DNA from: Vibrio fortis
Lineage (GTDB): Bacteria > Pseudomonadota > Gammaproteobacteria > Enterobacterales > Vibrionaceae
Length of the DNA: 64,000 nucleotides
NCBI RefSeq assembly: GCF_024347475.1
Contig: NZ_AP025487.1
Location: forward strand, 2,108,001-2,172,000
Direction: 5' to 3'
Numbering within the stretch: position 1 is the stretch's first letter; each line of letters starts with the position of its first letter. Below the pieces are notes generated by a model. The model made no database searches, was not told the DNA's origin, and worked only from the letters and a program-made list of their open reading frames with translations. Position numbers and translations under genes: made by a program. Positions 1 through 9,824 of the stretch are shown here, piece by piece.

Positions 1-154
1 TCGCTTGTCTTGGCGATATGCTTTTATGGTATAGCTTGAAAGGTATAGCACAGTACGTTGAACTTACTTTTGTATGAACTTTTCATTCAGAGCATAGGTA
101 GCTTAAACCCTAAATATGGTAGTATTACTTTTTACCCCAAACTTTGTCTCGACC

Positions 155-913
155 ATGTATCAAGAACTATTAGCTCCTATTCATTCCTTTCTAAAAGCCG
201 AAACGCCAGACTCTTGGATCGACGAAGCCAAGAAGCCACAAAACCTGCATATCATTTTGCGCGATCACATGTTGTGTGAGCTAAAAGCTGCTCAGAGTGC
301 CCTATTTCTGATTCGTAAGTATGCGGTTGATAAAGAAAGTGCAATTCAGTTAAATGAATGGATTAAACCATACGAAGAGTTCGCCTACCGTCGTAAAGGA
401 GATTTAGAATCACTGCGTGGTAAGAGCAACGCATCAAAGCAGATCACAGCCAAAGATGGTTGTGTTTATGGCGACGATCTCATCGATAAGATGGTGCTAT
501 TAATCAAAGAAGAACTGCATCACTTCTACCAAGTGATGGAACTAATGGAAAAGAAAGGTGTAACGTATCAGCCTATCGAAGCGGGTCGCTATGCCAAAGG
601 GCTAATCAAACATGTGAAAACCTATGAGCCAGATGCTTTGGTCGACAAATTGATTATCGGTGCGTTTATTGAAGCGCGTTCGTGTGAGCGATTTGCCAAG
701 CTCGCACCTTTCTTAGAAGATGATATGGAAAAATTCTATGTTTCTCTTCTTCGTTCGGAAGCTCGCCACTATCAAGATTATCTAGAGCTTGCTGAACAAA
801 TTGCAGGAAAGGACATTTCGGAACGTGTTGCTCACTTCGCTCGTGTAGAAGCAGAACTCATTACATCCGAAGACAGCGACTTTAAATTCCATAGTGGTGC
901 TCCAGTTAATTAG
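155..913 (+). CDS. miaE: tRNA-(ms2io6A37) hydroxylase MiaE
   Basis: MiaE is a di-iron monooxygenase that hydroxylates the isopentenyl group of 2-methylthio-N6-isopentenyladenosine at position 37 of tRNAs reading UNN codons. The 252-residue product is the usual size. Metal-ligand motifs of the ferritin-like fold are visible: EELHH near residue 120 and EARHYQDYLE near residue 210. I chose the ATG at 155 (MYQELLAPI), because the in-frame ATG 39 bases upstream would add residues that do not resemble the family. It stands alone and converges on the metalloprotease gene, sharing a terminator with it. Confidence in family assignment is high. Confidence 0.93.
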   Translation: MYQELLAPIHSFLKAETPDSWIDEAKKPQNLHIILRDHMLCELKAAQSALFLIRKYAVDKESAIQLNEWIKPYEEFAYRRKGDLESLRGKSNASKQITAKDGCVYGDDLIDKMVLLIKEELHHFYQVMELMEKKGVTYQPIEAGRYAKGLIKHVKTYEPDALVDKLIIGAFIEARSCERFAKLAPFLEDDMEKFYVSLLRSEARHYQDYLELAEQIAGKDISERVAHFARVEAELITSEDSDFKFHSGAPVN

Positions 914-944
914 TAGCCTTTCTGACAATCAATAACAAAAATAG

Positions 945-972
945 AAAACCCGCTTAGTTAAAGCGGGTTTTT
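945..972. terminator. Bidirectional terminator between miaE and the metalloprotease gene
   Basis: The stem AAAACCCGCTT / AAGCGGGTTTT is followed by a T run on the plus strand, and by TTTTCTATTTTTG when read on the minus strand. It suits both convergent genes. Confidence 0.85.
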
Positions 973-993
973 ATTAGTTTGGAATACTAAACA

Positions 994-3900
994 CTAACGA
1001 TCGTAATGAGGCAGTTTCTCTAACATCTTAGCCTCTTGATATTTTAGTAACTCAAAGTCAGTGCCGATATATGACTTCATTAGGTCAAAATTCTTGCCGA
1101 GCAGTTCACTATCTAGATTAGCCTGTAAGAAATTAGCGTCGAATAGACGTGATACTTCTTTTGCCTCAGCATAGAACGTTGGAATCCAACTGACAGGGTA
1201 GTTAATTACATCAATAGCATCTTGAGTAAATGATCCTGTACTTGTCACAACACATACATCACTGTGGAATGCTGTCTTACAACCCGTTGCTGCAATCTCT
1301 TCATCTGAGTTACCTTTTAGTTGACCACTGGCCACTAAACTATCAATCAAGGTATGCAGGGAAGTCGCCAGCTCAGAACCAGGAATCTCTCCAGAGTTAA
1401 GCTTATCGAAAATTGCCTCAGAGCCCGTCATTAATGCATGACCACCTGGGTGACGCAACTTCTGACCTCCGAAGTTATCTTGTTGTAAATAACTACCGAA
1501 GTTTTTTGCACTTTCAATGGCAGTATCCCACTGCTCTTGATAAGAGTTTACAAATTCATTCACGCCATCTAAAGACGGTTGTGTTTTCAAGAACTCTTCT
1601 GTTTGGAATACTGCTGAGCTTTTAGCCTGAGTGATCATGTCACGAGCAATGGAATGTTGAACACCTGCCGAATACTGACGGCCATCCAATTCCAAAGTCA
1701 CATGGTCTGTACGCGCAGTTTCGCCGGTTGTATCAAATACCGATATTGAATCAATAAAGTTACGCGCCAAGAACTTCTTCTCTGGGTGAACAGATTCTGC
1801 GTCATATGCTAAAGATTTAAGTGTCGCTTCAACCAAGTTAGTATCTTGAGTACGGTTTGTGTACGTAAACCAACTCATAATGATGTTTTCTGGGTAATTC
1901 AGTCGACGAATCTTCTGTGCAGTATAATCCGGTGCGTACGCCACTTGAGAGACTACTTCAGCACCACTTTCGTCAATAAACTGGTAGCCTGAATATTCCG
2001 AGCCTAATGTCCAGTGACGAACCAACTCATCAACCTTCTTGCGAACAGATGGTATATCGATAATCGCTGTATCACCGCCTAAAACCATATCACGGCTAAC
2101 GATTTGCTGAGCTGCAATCAAACGATAGAACCAAACGCCAAACGCATCAATTTCATCGTAGTTCGACCAATCACTCATCTCATGGTTTACAGTACTACCT
2201 GCTGTCTGATGATTTAGGTACTGACCACCTTTTAGTTCAGCTAAAATCTCATAAGATTCAGTTTTTTGGCCAGATGCGTTATTAATCGCAAGTTGCGCTT
2301 TCAATGTTGCGTCGAAACAACTAAGTGGTAGCTCGTGATTCTCGTCCAAGTCCCAGCGTACTTTTCCGTACATATCTTCTAGACTAATATTTTCATAAGT
2401 CTCAGCCCCGTTTGAGGTTTTGGTTACTTTTACCTGACAAGTTTTTTCAGGTGTCGCAAGCATTGAAACCATGAGTTCGCCAGCTTTTTCTGCCGACTTA
2501 TAGTAGTCACACGCCAATGGCCAACGAGGTTCACCATTATCTTGAATTACACACATAGCTTCAGCGAATACTAGAGGATCATCCCAATCATTGTAATCGG
2601 CAGCCATTGAAATAAAGCCCCAAGACTGCATACCATGGCTTGCAATATCCATCATTCTGTTACGGAAGAAGAAATAGCGACCGATCGTACCTCGCTCGGT
2701 AAAGCTATAGTCTTCCCCACGGAAGTTAAACATGTCATGGAAGTTTTCTAAATTATGGTAGTGGTAACTTGCATTTTCCACACGGTCAGTACCTTCATCA
2801 TGACGATCACAATCCCATGTACTACCAACATTACCATCTGTACAGAAACCGTATTCTTTAATCTCTGTTGCTATTTCGACTGGAGCTTGTGGCTCTGCTG
2901 GCTTGACCGGTTGAGTCAGCGTCTCTGCCGGAGTACCACCATCAATCTGCGCTTGGTATTCAGCTAGCGCTTCATTGTAAGTCACCATCTCAGCTTCATA
3001 GGCAGTGACCAACTCTTTATAGGAAGCCAACGCACTATCATTAATATCATTCAATGAGAACTCGAGTTGAGTGATTGGTGAGAATGGTGAACGTTCAGTG
3101 TTTGTTGGTATATCTGCTTGCTCATACTGATTACGGTACTTAGCGTCAAATGGTTCTAAGCTATGTATATTTCCATCTTGATCTTCAACTACACGTGCAT
3201 ACGCAACTTTTAGAGCTGCAATATCGTAAGAACCCAGTACAGGTTCAATATCTAGTTCAGAAGGAGCATAGTCCATAATAGAAGTTGCAGCAGGAATACC
3301 TCGGAGACCCATCTGATCAGCTTGCTCTTGCGTATAAAAATTGGCTTTATCCGCAGAACCTTCAAAGTTATGTCTCAAACCTAGGTTGTGACCAAGCTCA
3401 TGAACGAGTGTGGTTTTGTAATTGTGTACGCCAAATACTTCGCTTACTTGTTCTTTTTGAAGTGAATTCAACTGATCAAAGTCTTTGAGCTCATTGTTAG
3501 AATCAAAGTAGCCATCTTTATCAAAGTCTATTCCAGGCAAACCATTCTTTTCAGTACTTGATACCCAAACATTATTTGCAGAGAACATGGTGTTGCGCGA
3601 CCAGAACTCTTCAACTTTATCTTTATCAAAAACAGCATCAACGGCTTCCTTTGCTTCCCCAAATAGGTTCGCATAGCCTTCACTATTTTTAACTTGGTTT
3701 TCTAAATCCAGAGTTCTTAACTCTTTCATTTCAAACTCTAAAAGTCTTTCGCTATCAGGTAATACATAGCCCGTGTCAAACGCACTTTCCTGGCGTTCGT
3801 TAAGCGTATTGTTTGTAACTTTTAGCTGACTCGCTACTGCTACTGCACCTTCTTCCGGTTCAGCAACAACTGTTGCTTGATCAGCTAACAAACGAGCATT

Positions 3901-5112
3901 ATATAAACGTGCGAATTGATCCCATTGTCTAGGAACTGTGCGTAAAATAGTTCCTGGGTACATATTTGTAAATGCACTAATAATCTCACCTGTTAATGGG
4001 TTAGCCGCTGATGGACCATAACCAAGTAAACCGGCATCAGATGGTTCCGCAAACATATTAATAGCATTATAACGTAGGTCACCAGACGCAATGTTTGCTG
4101 CGCTATCTCTATTAATAATCTTAACTGGTGGTACACCCGCGGCTTCCATTTGAGCAGCCATAGTGTCCACAGTTTCCAATGTTGCTCTTAGCCAAATCTC
4201 ATTACCTTCTTCAAAAAAATCGTCACTAAGATAAAAATCAATGGATTCAAGATTTGGGGAGAATCGGTTTAGGTATGCGCCATTTGAAAACTTAGAAGAT
4301 GTTGAGTTGTTGTTGTCTGCTTTTTTAAATTCGCTAGTAAAGAACCCAAACTTATTTTGGTCTGCCTGCGCTTGGTAAACAGGAGTGTAGTTCGCATCTG
4401 CATACTTATCTAAACGAACAAACGAATAAAAGAAGCGTGCTTTGCCGTTGCCATCTTTAAAATGACGTTCTAATTCAATATTGATCACGCCATTTGCAGG
4501 GTCGAACTCTTTCATCGCTACTTCAGTCGATAGTGCATCACTTCCGTAGTAATCGTTAATGTCATTAATGTAAGCTTTCAAGCCCTCATAATTTGGGAGA
4601 AAGTGCGAACGTTCGTACCATTTCGCATCAAGCTCGTCTACTTCTTCTTCTTTGTTTGTACAATCGCCATAGTTATCTTCACTACATTGATATGCCGTAT
4701 AAGTACCTGGGATTTCTAATACTCTCGTCAAATCTATATTGTCCGCCCAACGGCTTTCTTCAAGAACTTGAGGGTTATTCGGATCATATTTGACCACATC
4801 AGGATCAATACGCTTCGCAACTAAGCCGTCTTTCGTCAGACTTAAAGTGACAAGAACTTCACCACCCGCAAAATAGGCATACATATCAGCATCGCGTGGC
4901 GCTGACGATGTCGATGGACGGTACATCCAAACACCGGGAAGTGGAATTTCTTTTACTTCGTTATAATCAGTTACAGGTTCATAAGATGTTATAGAAGAGA
5001 TTTTAACCTGGTTTTCATCTTTAGATAAATAATCGTATGCTTGATCATCAGCGCCACACCCAGCCAAAATAGCCGTGATTGCGGAGCTTAATGCAATCTT
5101 TTTAAAGTCCAT
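994..5112 (-). CDS. Large zinc-dependent metalloprotease, predicted outer-membrane lipoprotein
   Basis: A predicted secreted zinc protease of 1372 residues. The N-terminus is a lipoprotein signal with lipobox LAGC (Cys19). The residue after Cys is Gly, not Asp, so Lol sorting should carry it to the outer membrane. The catalytic site is a metzincin-type HELGHNLGLRH at residues 571-581 (His571, Glu572, His575, His581), with a Met-turn SIMDY at Met613. About 40 residues before the site an acidic DFDKDGYFDSNNE stretch resembles a calcium-binding loop. It resembles the large bacterial zinc-dependent metalloproteases of the DUF4953/DUF5117 type, which is recall and not a search result. It lies 28 bases behind the barrel-protein gene, probably in one transcript, downstream of a peptide importer. 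Its substrate is unknown. Confidence 0.82.
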   Translation of the reverse strand: MDFKKIALSSAITAILAGCGADDQAYDYLSKDENQVKISSITSYEPVTDYNEVKEIPLPGVWMYRPSTSSAPRDADMYAYFAGGEVLVTLSLTKDGLVAKRIDPDVVKYDPNNPQVLEESRWADNIDLTRVLEIPGTYTAYQCSEDNYGDCTNKEEEVDELDAKWYERSHFLPNYEGLKAYINDINDYYGSDALSTEVAMKEFDPANGVINIELERHFKDGNGKARFFYSFVRLDKYADANYTPVYQAQADQNKFGFFTSEFKKADNNNSTSSKFSNGAYLNRFSPNLESIDFYLSDDFFEEGNEIWLRATLETVDTMAAQMEAAGVPPVKIINRDSAANIASGDLRYNAINMFAEPSDAGLLGYGPSAANPLTGEIISAFTNMYPGTILRTVPRQWDQFARLYNARLLADQATVVAEPEEGAVAVASQLKVTNNTLNERQESAFDTGYVLPDSERLLEFEMKELRTLDLENQVKNSEGYANLFGEAKEAVDAVFDKDKVEEFWSRNTMFSANNVWVSSTEKNGLPGIDFDKDGYFDSNNELKDFDQLNSLQKEQVSEVFGVHNYKTTLVHELGHNLGLRHNFEGSADKANFYTQEQADQMGLRGIPAATSIMDYAPSELDIEPVLGSYDIAALKVAYARVVEDQDGNIHSLEPFDAKYRNQYEQADIPTNTERSPFSPITQLEFSLNDINDSALASYKELVTAYEAEMVTYNEALAEYQAQIDGGTPAETLTQPVKPAEPQAPVEIATEIKEYGFCTDGNVGSTWDCDRHDEGTDRVENASYHYHNLENFHDMFNFRGEDYSFTERGTIGRYFFFRNRMMDIASHGMQSWGFISMAADYNDWDDPLVFAEAMCVIQDNGEPRWPLACDYYKSAEKAGELMVSMLATPEKTCQVKVTKTSNGAETYENISLEDMYGKVRWDLDENHELPLSCFDATLKAQLAINNASGQKTESYEILAELKGGQYLNHQTAGSTVNHEMSDWSNYDEIDAFGVWFYRLIAAQQIVSRDMVLGGDTAIIDIPSVRKKVDELVRHWTLGSEYSGYQFIDESGAEVVSQVAYAPDYTAQKIRRLNYPENIIMSWFTYTNRTQDTNLVEATLKSLAYDAESVHPEKKFLARNFIDSISVFDTTGETARTDHVTLELDGRQYSAGVQHSIARDMITQAKSSAVFQTEEFLKTQPSLDGVNEFVNSYQEQWDTAIESAKNFGSYLQQDNFGGQKLRHPGGHALMTGSEAIFDKLNSGEIPGSELATSLHTLIDSLVASGQLKGNSDEEIAATGCKTAFHSDVCVVTSTGSFTQDAIDVINYPVSWIPTFYAEAKEVSRLFDANFLQANLDSELLGKNFDLMKSYIGTDFELLKYQEAKMLEKLPHYDR

Positions 5113-5140
5113 ATTGAATCCTTTTATTATTTTTATTTCC

Positions 5141-6013
5141 CTAGAATGAGAATGTTATATCTGCTGAGTAAGAGGCTTTGTCTGCATCGAATAGATCGAT
5201 ATTGCCCAGTGTGCCGCGCTCAGCATCTGCATATGCGCCTGACGTTGCAGCAGAAAGAGTAAATGACCAATTATCGGTAAAGTCATAGGCCCCGTAGATA
5301 GAACCGCCATAGTCCACTGAATCTCGTCTGTTTCCTTGGTAACTGATCGTGTTGCCACCTAAGGCATCTATTCCCAAAGTTAGCTTTTCCCAGCTATAGC
5401 TTACGCCTGAATATAGGGAGTACGTCCACTCAGTGAGAGACTTGCCACCATATGTTTTATATTGATGGAAGTTCTTTCTTATCCGAGGTGATATATTGAA
5501 ATTCACCCCCCAGTATTCGAAACTAATTGGAACAGCTAGCCTGAAAGCGGTTTGTAGCTTATCGTTACGTGACGCCTCAGAAGTAGGAATAGTCAATTGC
5601 CCACTTGCACCTATTTTTCCACTTTCACCAAACTCATATAACTTCGAGTGACTTAACCCTATTACTGAATCGGTAGCGTAAGTCCCTACCTCATCATCTA
5701 ATGCTCGATATCCACCCGAAGATATATATGTCTTAATATTTTCAGAAAGTTTATATTTCAGTGTGCCATTCCATGAAAAGCTTCGGTCTGCGCGATAGTC
5801 ATCTTTGTTGTATATATTTGTTGAATAACCAGCGGTAACGGACCCGCTGATATTACAAGTTATACAAGATGCATCGCTTTCATTTTGTGTTGATTCAACC
5901 TTATCGTTAATATTGTCAACACCATTACCTTCCTCTGCGTAAACAGATAAAGAAAACATCGTGCCTAACAATATTGCGATCGGATTCACCTTCCACTTTA
6001 TTGTGTTATGCAT
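5141..6013 (-). CDS. Predicted outer-membrane beta-barrel protein
   Basis: I do not recognise a named family. The 290-residue product has a signal peptide (cleavage near VYA-EE), an acidic Asn/Asp-rich linker, a CITC pair near residue 50, then alternating polar/aromatic strands typical of a barrel. It ends in Phe (ADITFSF), the usual signature recognised by the BAM complex. About 10-12 strands would fit its length. The start ATG at 6013 has GGAAG 9 bases upstream. It is the first gene of a likely two-gene unit with the metalloprotease, so it may be a channel, a partner or an anchor for it. That role is inference. Confidence 0.72.
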   Translation of the reverse strand: MHNTIKWKVNPIAILLGTMFSLSVYAEEGNGVDNINDKVESTQNESDASCITCNISGSVTAGYSTNIYNKDDYRADRSFSWNGTLKYKLSENIKTYISSGGYRALDDEVGTYATDSVIGLSHSKLYEFGESGKIGASGQLTIPTSEASRNDKLQTAFRLAVPISFEYWGVNFNISPRIRKNFHQYKTYGGKSLTEWTYSLYSGVSYSWEKLTLGIDALGGNTISYQGNRRDSVDYGGSIYGAYDFTDNWSFTLSAATSGAYADAERGTLGNIDLFDADKASYSADITFSF

Positions 6014-6035
6014 GCTTTTTAACTTCCATGAATGT

Positions 6036-6056
6036 TAAGCTCAGTCATTGAGCTTA
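6036..6056 (-). other. Hairpin in the leader of the barrel-protein gene
   Basis: The inverted repeat TAAGCTCA / TGAGCTTA has an 8 bp stem and a 5-base loop, just upstream of the ribosome binding site for the gene starting at 6013. No T run follows, so it is not an obvious terminator. It may be a leader structure or an operator. Confidence 0.4.
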
Positions 6057-6204
6057 TTTAAATAGTCCATCAAATTTTAAGTGAACGAATACTTCAATAT
6101 TTATCACTAAATATCGATAGACTTTTTAGCAACAGAACCTTGCTGCCAAATTACTTTACAATTAAATTACATTTTTTCTTTGTATTATTTTGTACAGAAT
6201 TGTA

Positions 6205-7026
6205 TTAGTGCTTTTTTCCCTTTATACGCTTCCTGCGATTAGGGTGTGTTATTGGTATTGCCGAAAGTAATTTCTTTGTATAATCATTTTGTGGATTTTT
6301 ATATAAATCTATTGCAGAGCCATATTCCACAATTTTCCCAAAATACATGACAGCAACATCATCGGAGACCTGTTTTACAACAGAAAGATCGTGTGAAATA
6401 AAGATAATTGCCAGATTCATCTCTTTTTGTAAGTTTAAGAGCAAATTAATAATTTGGGCTTGAACTGACACATCTAGCGCTGAAACAGACTCATCACAGA
6501 TAAGTAGCTTAGGTTTCAGAGCAATAGCGCGAGCAATTCCAATTCGTTGACGTTGTCCACCAGAAAACTCATGAGGGTATCGATCAATCGACTCTCTAGC
6601 TAATCCTACTTTGTCGAGTAGCTCTAATACCCACTGCTTGCGTTCTTTATGAGTACCTACATTATGGATAATATAGGGCTCCTCCAAAATCATACCAATT
6701 GTATGCCTTTGATTTAGAGATTCCATTGGGTCTTGAAAGACGATCTGCATCTCTTTGCGAAGTGGTCTCATCTCCTTAGCTTTCCAATCAGTGATGTCCT
6801 GCCCTTCAAAGAAGATTCGTCCGGAAGTCGGTTCAAATAACTTTAAGATCGTGCGCCCTAATGTGCTCTTTCCACATCCTGACTCGCCTACTAACCCCAA
6901 GGTTTGCCCTTGGCGCAAAGAAAAAGAAACACCATCCACGGCTTTAATCACATACCCTTTTGAGAACAGCCTTTTTCCGGAGATAAAATGCTGAGTAAGG
7001 TTTTCTATTCTCAATATTTCCGACAT
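6205..7026 (-). CDS. Peptide ABC transporter ATPase, equivalent to the C-terminal half of YejF
   Basis: One of two ATPases that energise the YejAB-E-type importer. The 273-residue protein has Walker A GESGCGKS at residues 47-54, the ABC signature FSGGQRQR, Walker B LLICDE and the switch histidine in ISHDLS. The C-terminal oligopeptide-transporter motif around YTKKLLSAIP is present. It is OppF/DppF-like. In E. coli YejF the two ATPase domains are fused in about 529 residues, whereas here they are separate genes 4 bases apart. The C-terminal tail is strongly basic (RRKRIKGKKH). It is the last gene of the operon. Confidence 0.9.
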   Translation of the reverse strand: MSEILRIENLTQHFISGKRLFSKGYVIKAVDGVSFSLRQGQTLGLVGESGCGKSTLGRTILKLFEPTSGRIFFEGQDITDWKAKEMRPLRKEMQIVFQDPMESLNQRHTIGMILEEPYIIHNVGTHKERKQWVLELLDKVGLARESIDRYPHEFSGGQRQRIGIARAIALKPKLLICDESVSALDVSVQAQIINLLLNLQKEMNLAIIFISHDLSVVKQVSDDVAVMYFGKIVEYGSAIDLYKNPQNDYTKKLLSAIPITHPNRRKRIKGKKH

Positions 7027-7030
7027 TTAA

Positions 7031-7936
7031 CTACCCCTTAAACTCAGGAAACAGGGAAGTATCAATAGGCTTGATCTCTATCTGTTGTTTCAGTGGGTGA
7101 TCTAAGCTTGGCATCAAACCTAGCAATCGCTTTGTATAAGGATGTTTAGGGGAATCAAACAATTCAAATACGTCTGCATGCTCGACAATACGCCCACCGT
7201 ACATAACAGCCACATCGTCACACACCTCTGCCACAACACCTAAATCGTGAGTAATAAACAACATCGCCATTCCAGTCTCATGTTGTAGCTCTATCATTAA
7301 TTCCAAAATAGAAGCTTGAACCGTCACATCTAGAGCCGTCGTAGGCTCATCACAAATCAAGACATCGGGTTTACAGGCAAGTGCCATCGCTATCATTACA
7401 CGCTGTCTCATCCCCCCAGATAAGTTGTGAGGATATTCATCAATACGCTTCTCAGGCATTGGGATTTTGACCTTTTCGAGCATTCTGATTGCGTACTCTC
7501 GCCTATCATTTTTTTTCAGCTCAGGTCGATGTAGGGCTAAAACCTCCGTTAGTTGTTTACCGATACTATGCACTGGATTCAGCGCCGTCATTGGATCTTG
7601 AAAGATAATAGAGATCGCGTTGCCGCGCATTTCGTACATAGAGTGTGGTGGCAACGTGACGAGATCTTGATTGTTGTAAAGGATCTTACCACCGACAACC
7701 TGACCATAAGGTTTAGGGAGCAGCCCCATAATCGACATCGACGTGACACTTTTACCGCAGCCAGATTCGCCAACTAGGCCTAAGGTTTTTCCTTTCTTCA
7801 CTTTAAAGCTAACGCCATGGAGTACCTGTACAACTCCTGAGTCAGTATCAAAGGTGACTTCCAGATCTTTTACTTCCAACACCACATCGCAATTGGGATC
7901 TTGTTTATATTCCACGTTCATACCAACATCCGTCAC
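7031..7936 (-). CDS. Peptide ABC transporter ATPase, equivalent to the N-terminal half of YejF
   Basis: OppD/DppD-like ATPase of 301 residues with Walker A GESGCGKS at 56-63, signature LSGGMRQR, Walker B VLICDEPT and the H-loop ITHDLG. It ends with the oligopeptide-transporter C-terminal region ([13 protein letters not shown]). The likely start is a GTG at 7936 whose first bases overlap the stop codon of the binding-protein gene (GTGA), implying translational coupling. An ATG five codons later is the alternative. It pairs with the OppF-like ATPase just downstream to form the cytoplasmic engine of the importer. Confidence 0.9.
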   Translation of the reverse strand: MTDVGMNVEYKQDPNCDVVLEVKDLEVTFDTDSGVVQVLHGVSFKVKKGKTLGLVGESGCGKSVTSMSIMGLLPKPYGQVVGGKILYNNQDLVTLPPHSMYEMRGNAISIIFQDPMTALNPVHSIGKQLTEVLALHRPELKKNDRREYAIRMLEKVKIPMPEKRIDEYPHNLSGGMRQRVMIAMALACKPDVLICDEPTTALDVTVQASILELMIELQHETGMAMLFITHDLGVVAEVCDDVAVMYGGRIVEHADVFELFDSPKHPYTKRLLGLMPSLDHPLKQQIEIKPIDTSLFPEFKG

Positions 7937-9777
7937 AGTTTAAAACGGTCATCAACAAATGAAACCGGAGTGTAGGTTTTGTCTGACTTCATCGACGATT
8001 GCGTCTCTTTTTTAACCGATGAATCTATCCAAAAGCTGCCAATATCCATCGGATGGAAAATAGACTCAGTCTGCTTGGTCATTGGGTTCTCTGGGTACTG
8101 GACCCAACGCCAATGTGCTGCGCGTGAGTATGGCACCATATAACCTGGGACGATGATGTTTGCTTGTGTAACGTAGTCTTGAATCTGATAAGAGAGCTTG
8201 TAGCGTTTATTTTGGTCAAACTCAGCATCATAGGCTTCTATTAATTTATCCAGCTCAGGACTACTATAGTTGGTATGTGCATTGGTTTGCGGCTTGTTGG
8301 CATTGTCTGAATGCAGATACTCCCAGTAAGATGGAATTTCGCCGGATCCCATATTAAGAAAAGCCAATTGGTGCTTTTTCTCTAGGATATATTTAAAAGC
8401 TGATGAGCCATCGACTAAGTTAAGTGTAAAGTCGAGCCCCGCTAACTTCGCCTGTTCTCGAAGGAACGCAATTCTTGGCGTCCAAGCGTTGTAGCCATAC
8501 GTAATAGCAAATGAAAGTTTCTGCCCTTGCTTATTGATGCGGATACCATCTGATCCGATAGTATCAAAACCCGCTTTTGCGAAGTGTTCAGCTGCTAACT
8601 GAGGGTCAAACTCAGGTGCTTTATTGGCTGGGTTATCGTATTGCCCATGTCCAAAGCCCAACCCATGCGGCTTACGAGAATAGTCCCCACGCATGATGTT
8701 TTTAATCATGCCGTCATAATCCGTAGCGTGCATAATGCCTTTGCGGACGTTGATATCCTCTAGTAATGGCTGAGCAGTATTCATCCACAAACCACCGGCA
8801 CCTTGAGGCGTTTGGTTGAAGCCCCAAAACTTCTGGATATAACCGTCTTTAAACGCTTGAGAGTCAGACTTTCCATGCCAGTACTCTGGAAGAACTAAAT
8901 CAAAATAGTCCAGTTTTCCTTTTTCAAAGTGCTTAAGTGCGATATCAAAGTCTCGAATAACGGTAATGCGCACCTTATCGACATTATAACGATTCTGATA
9001 ATAACGATTGGAGTAACCCCACCAATTTTCTCCGACATGCTTAAAGGTCACACTCTTACCTTTTTTCACTTTGTCTAGGTAGTACGGCCCAGCTGTAGGT
9101 TCACTTTTAAAGTTATATTTTCGGACAAAATTATCCACCATTCCGTCATTATTAGCGTCTTTCTCGCCTGAAAAATAGTGTTCAGGTCTTGGCTGAAAGC
9201 CATTACTTGGCATGTTGATCAACACCATAAGTGCATCTTGACTCTGTTCTACGGCTGTCTCTACTGCAATGGTGTATTCATCAACCTTGGTTACATCGAC
9301 GATAGACGTTGAGAAAAAATCGTTGTACCAAGGATCGACGATGTCTTTAGAACGGTAGTAAGTGAGCATGAACAGGTAATCATCGGCCGTTATCTTCTCA
9401 CCATCCGACCACATCGCATTAGGATCAAGCTTAAAATAGACCGTCTTGTTATCTTCAGAAAAAGCCCAATCAGTTGCTAACTGAGGGATCCACTTTCCTG
9501 TATTCGGGTGTCTCTGAGCTAGCTTCGGAGCGCCATCCATAAAATAATGACGTAATCCCGAGTTCGCATCTGGCCCTACGCTACGTAGAGTTTGAGGAAA
9601 GCTAGCCATGAATGTACGCAATGTACCACCGCGTATCGCATCTTCCGAAGCGAATAGAGGCTCATTGTTATTGGATAACCACTCTAGCCCCTGAGGTAAA
9701 GTCGCGGTTTGAGAAAAGGCTGATGGTGACAAGCTTGCCATCAGCGCGGAAATACATATTGAGAGTGTTTTATTCAT
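7933..9777 (-). CDS. yejA: YejA-like periplasmic peptide-binding protein
   Basis: Extracellular solute-binding protein of family 5, 614 residues, close to the 604 of E. coli YejA. A cleavable Sec signal ends near SAFSQ. The mature start (LPQGLEWLSN), GGTLRTFMASFPQTLR and the SIADSF-like domain order match the YejA/microcin C-binding branch rather than OppA or DppA. It should bind peptides in the periplasm and deliver them to the YejB-YejE channel. In E. coli the system takes up microcin C and peptides. Here the ligand is unknown. It lies 47 bases behind yejE and overlaps the following ATPase gene by 4 bases. Confidence 0.87.
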   Translation of the reverse strand: MNKTLSICISALMASLSPSAFSQTATLPQGLEWLSNNNEPLFASEDAIRGGTLRTFMASFPQTLRSVGPDANSGLRHYFMDGAPKLAQRHPNTGKWIPQLATDWAFSEDNKTVYFKLDPNAMWSDGEKITADDYLFMLTYYRSKDIVDPWYNDFFSTSIVDVTKVDEYTIAVETAVEQSQDALMVLINMPSNGFQPRPEHYFSGEKDANNDGMVDNFVRKYNFKSEPTAGPYYLDKVKKGKSVTFKHVGENWWGYSNRYYQNRYNVDKVRITVIRDFDIALKHFEKGKLDYFDLVLPEYWHGKSDSQAFKDGYIQKFWGFNQTPQGAGGLWMNTAQPLLEDINVRKGIMHATDYDGMIKNIMRGDYSRKPHGLGFGHGQYDNPANKAPEFDPQLAAEHFAKAGFDTIGSDGIRINKQGQKLSFAITYGYNAWTPRIAFLREQAKLAGLDFTLNLVDGSSAFKYILEKKHQLAFLNMGSGEIPSYWEYLHSDNANKPQTNAHTNYSSPELDKLIEAYDAEFDQNKRYKLSYQIQDYVTQANIIVPGYMVPYSRAAHWRWVQYPENPMTKQTESIFHPMDIGSFWIDSSVKKETQSSMKSDKTYTPVSFVDDRFKL

Positions 9778-9824
9778 AATTACATCCTGTAACTGGATAC
9801 TTCCTGTAAATGTCTGAATTCAAG

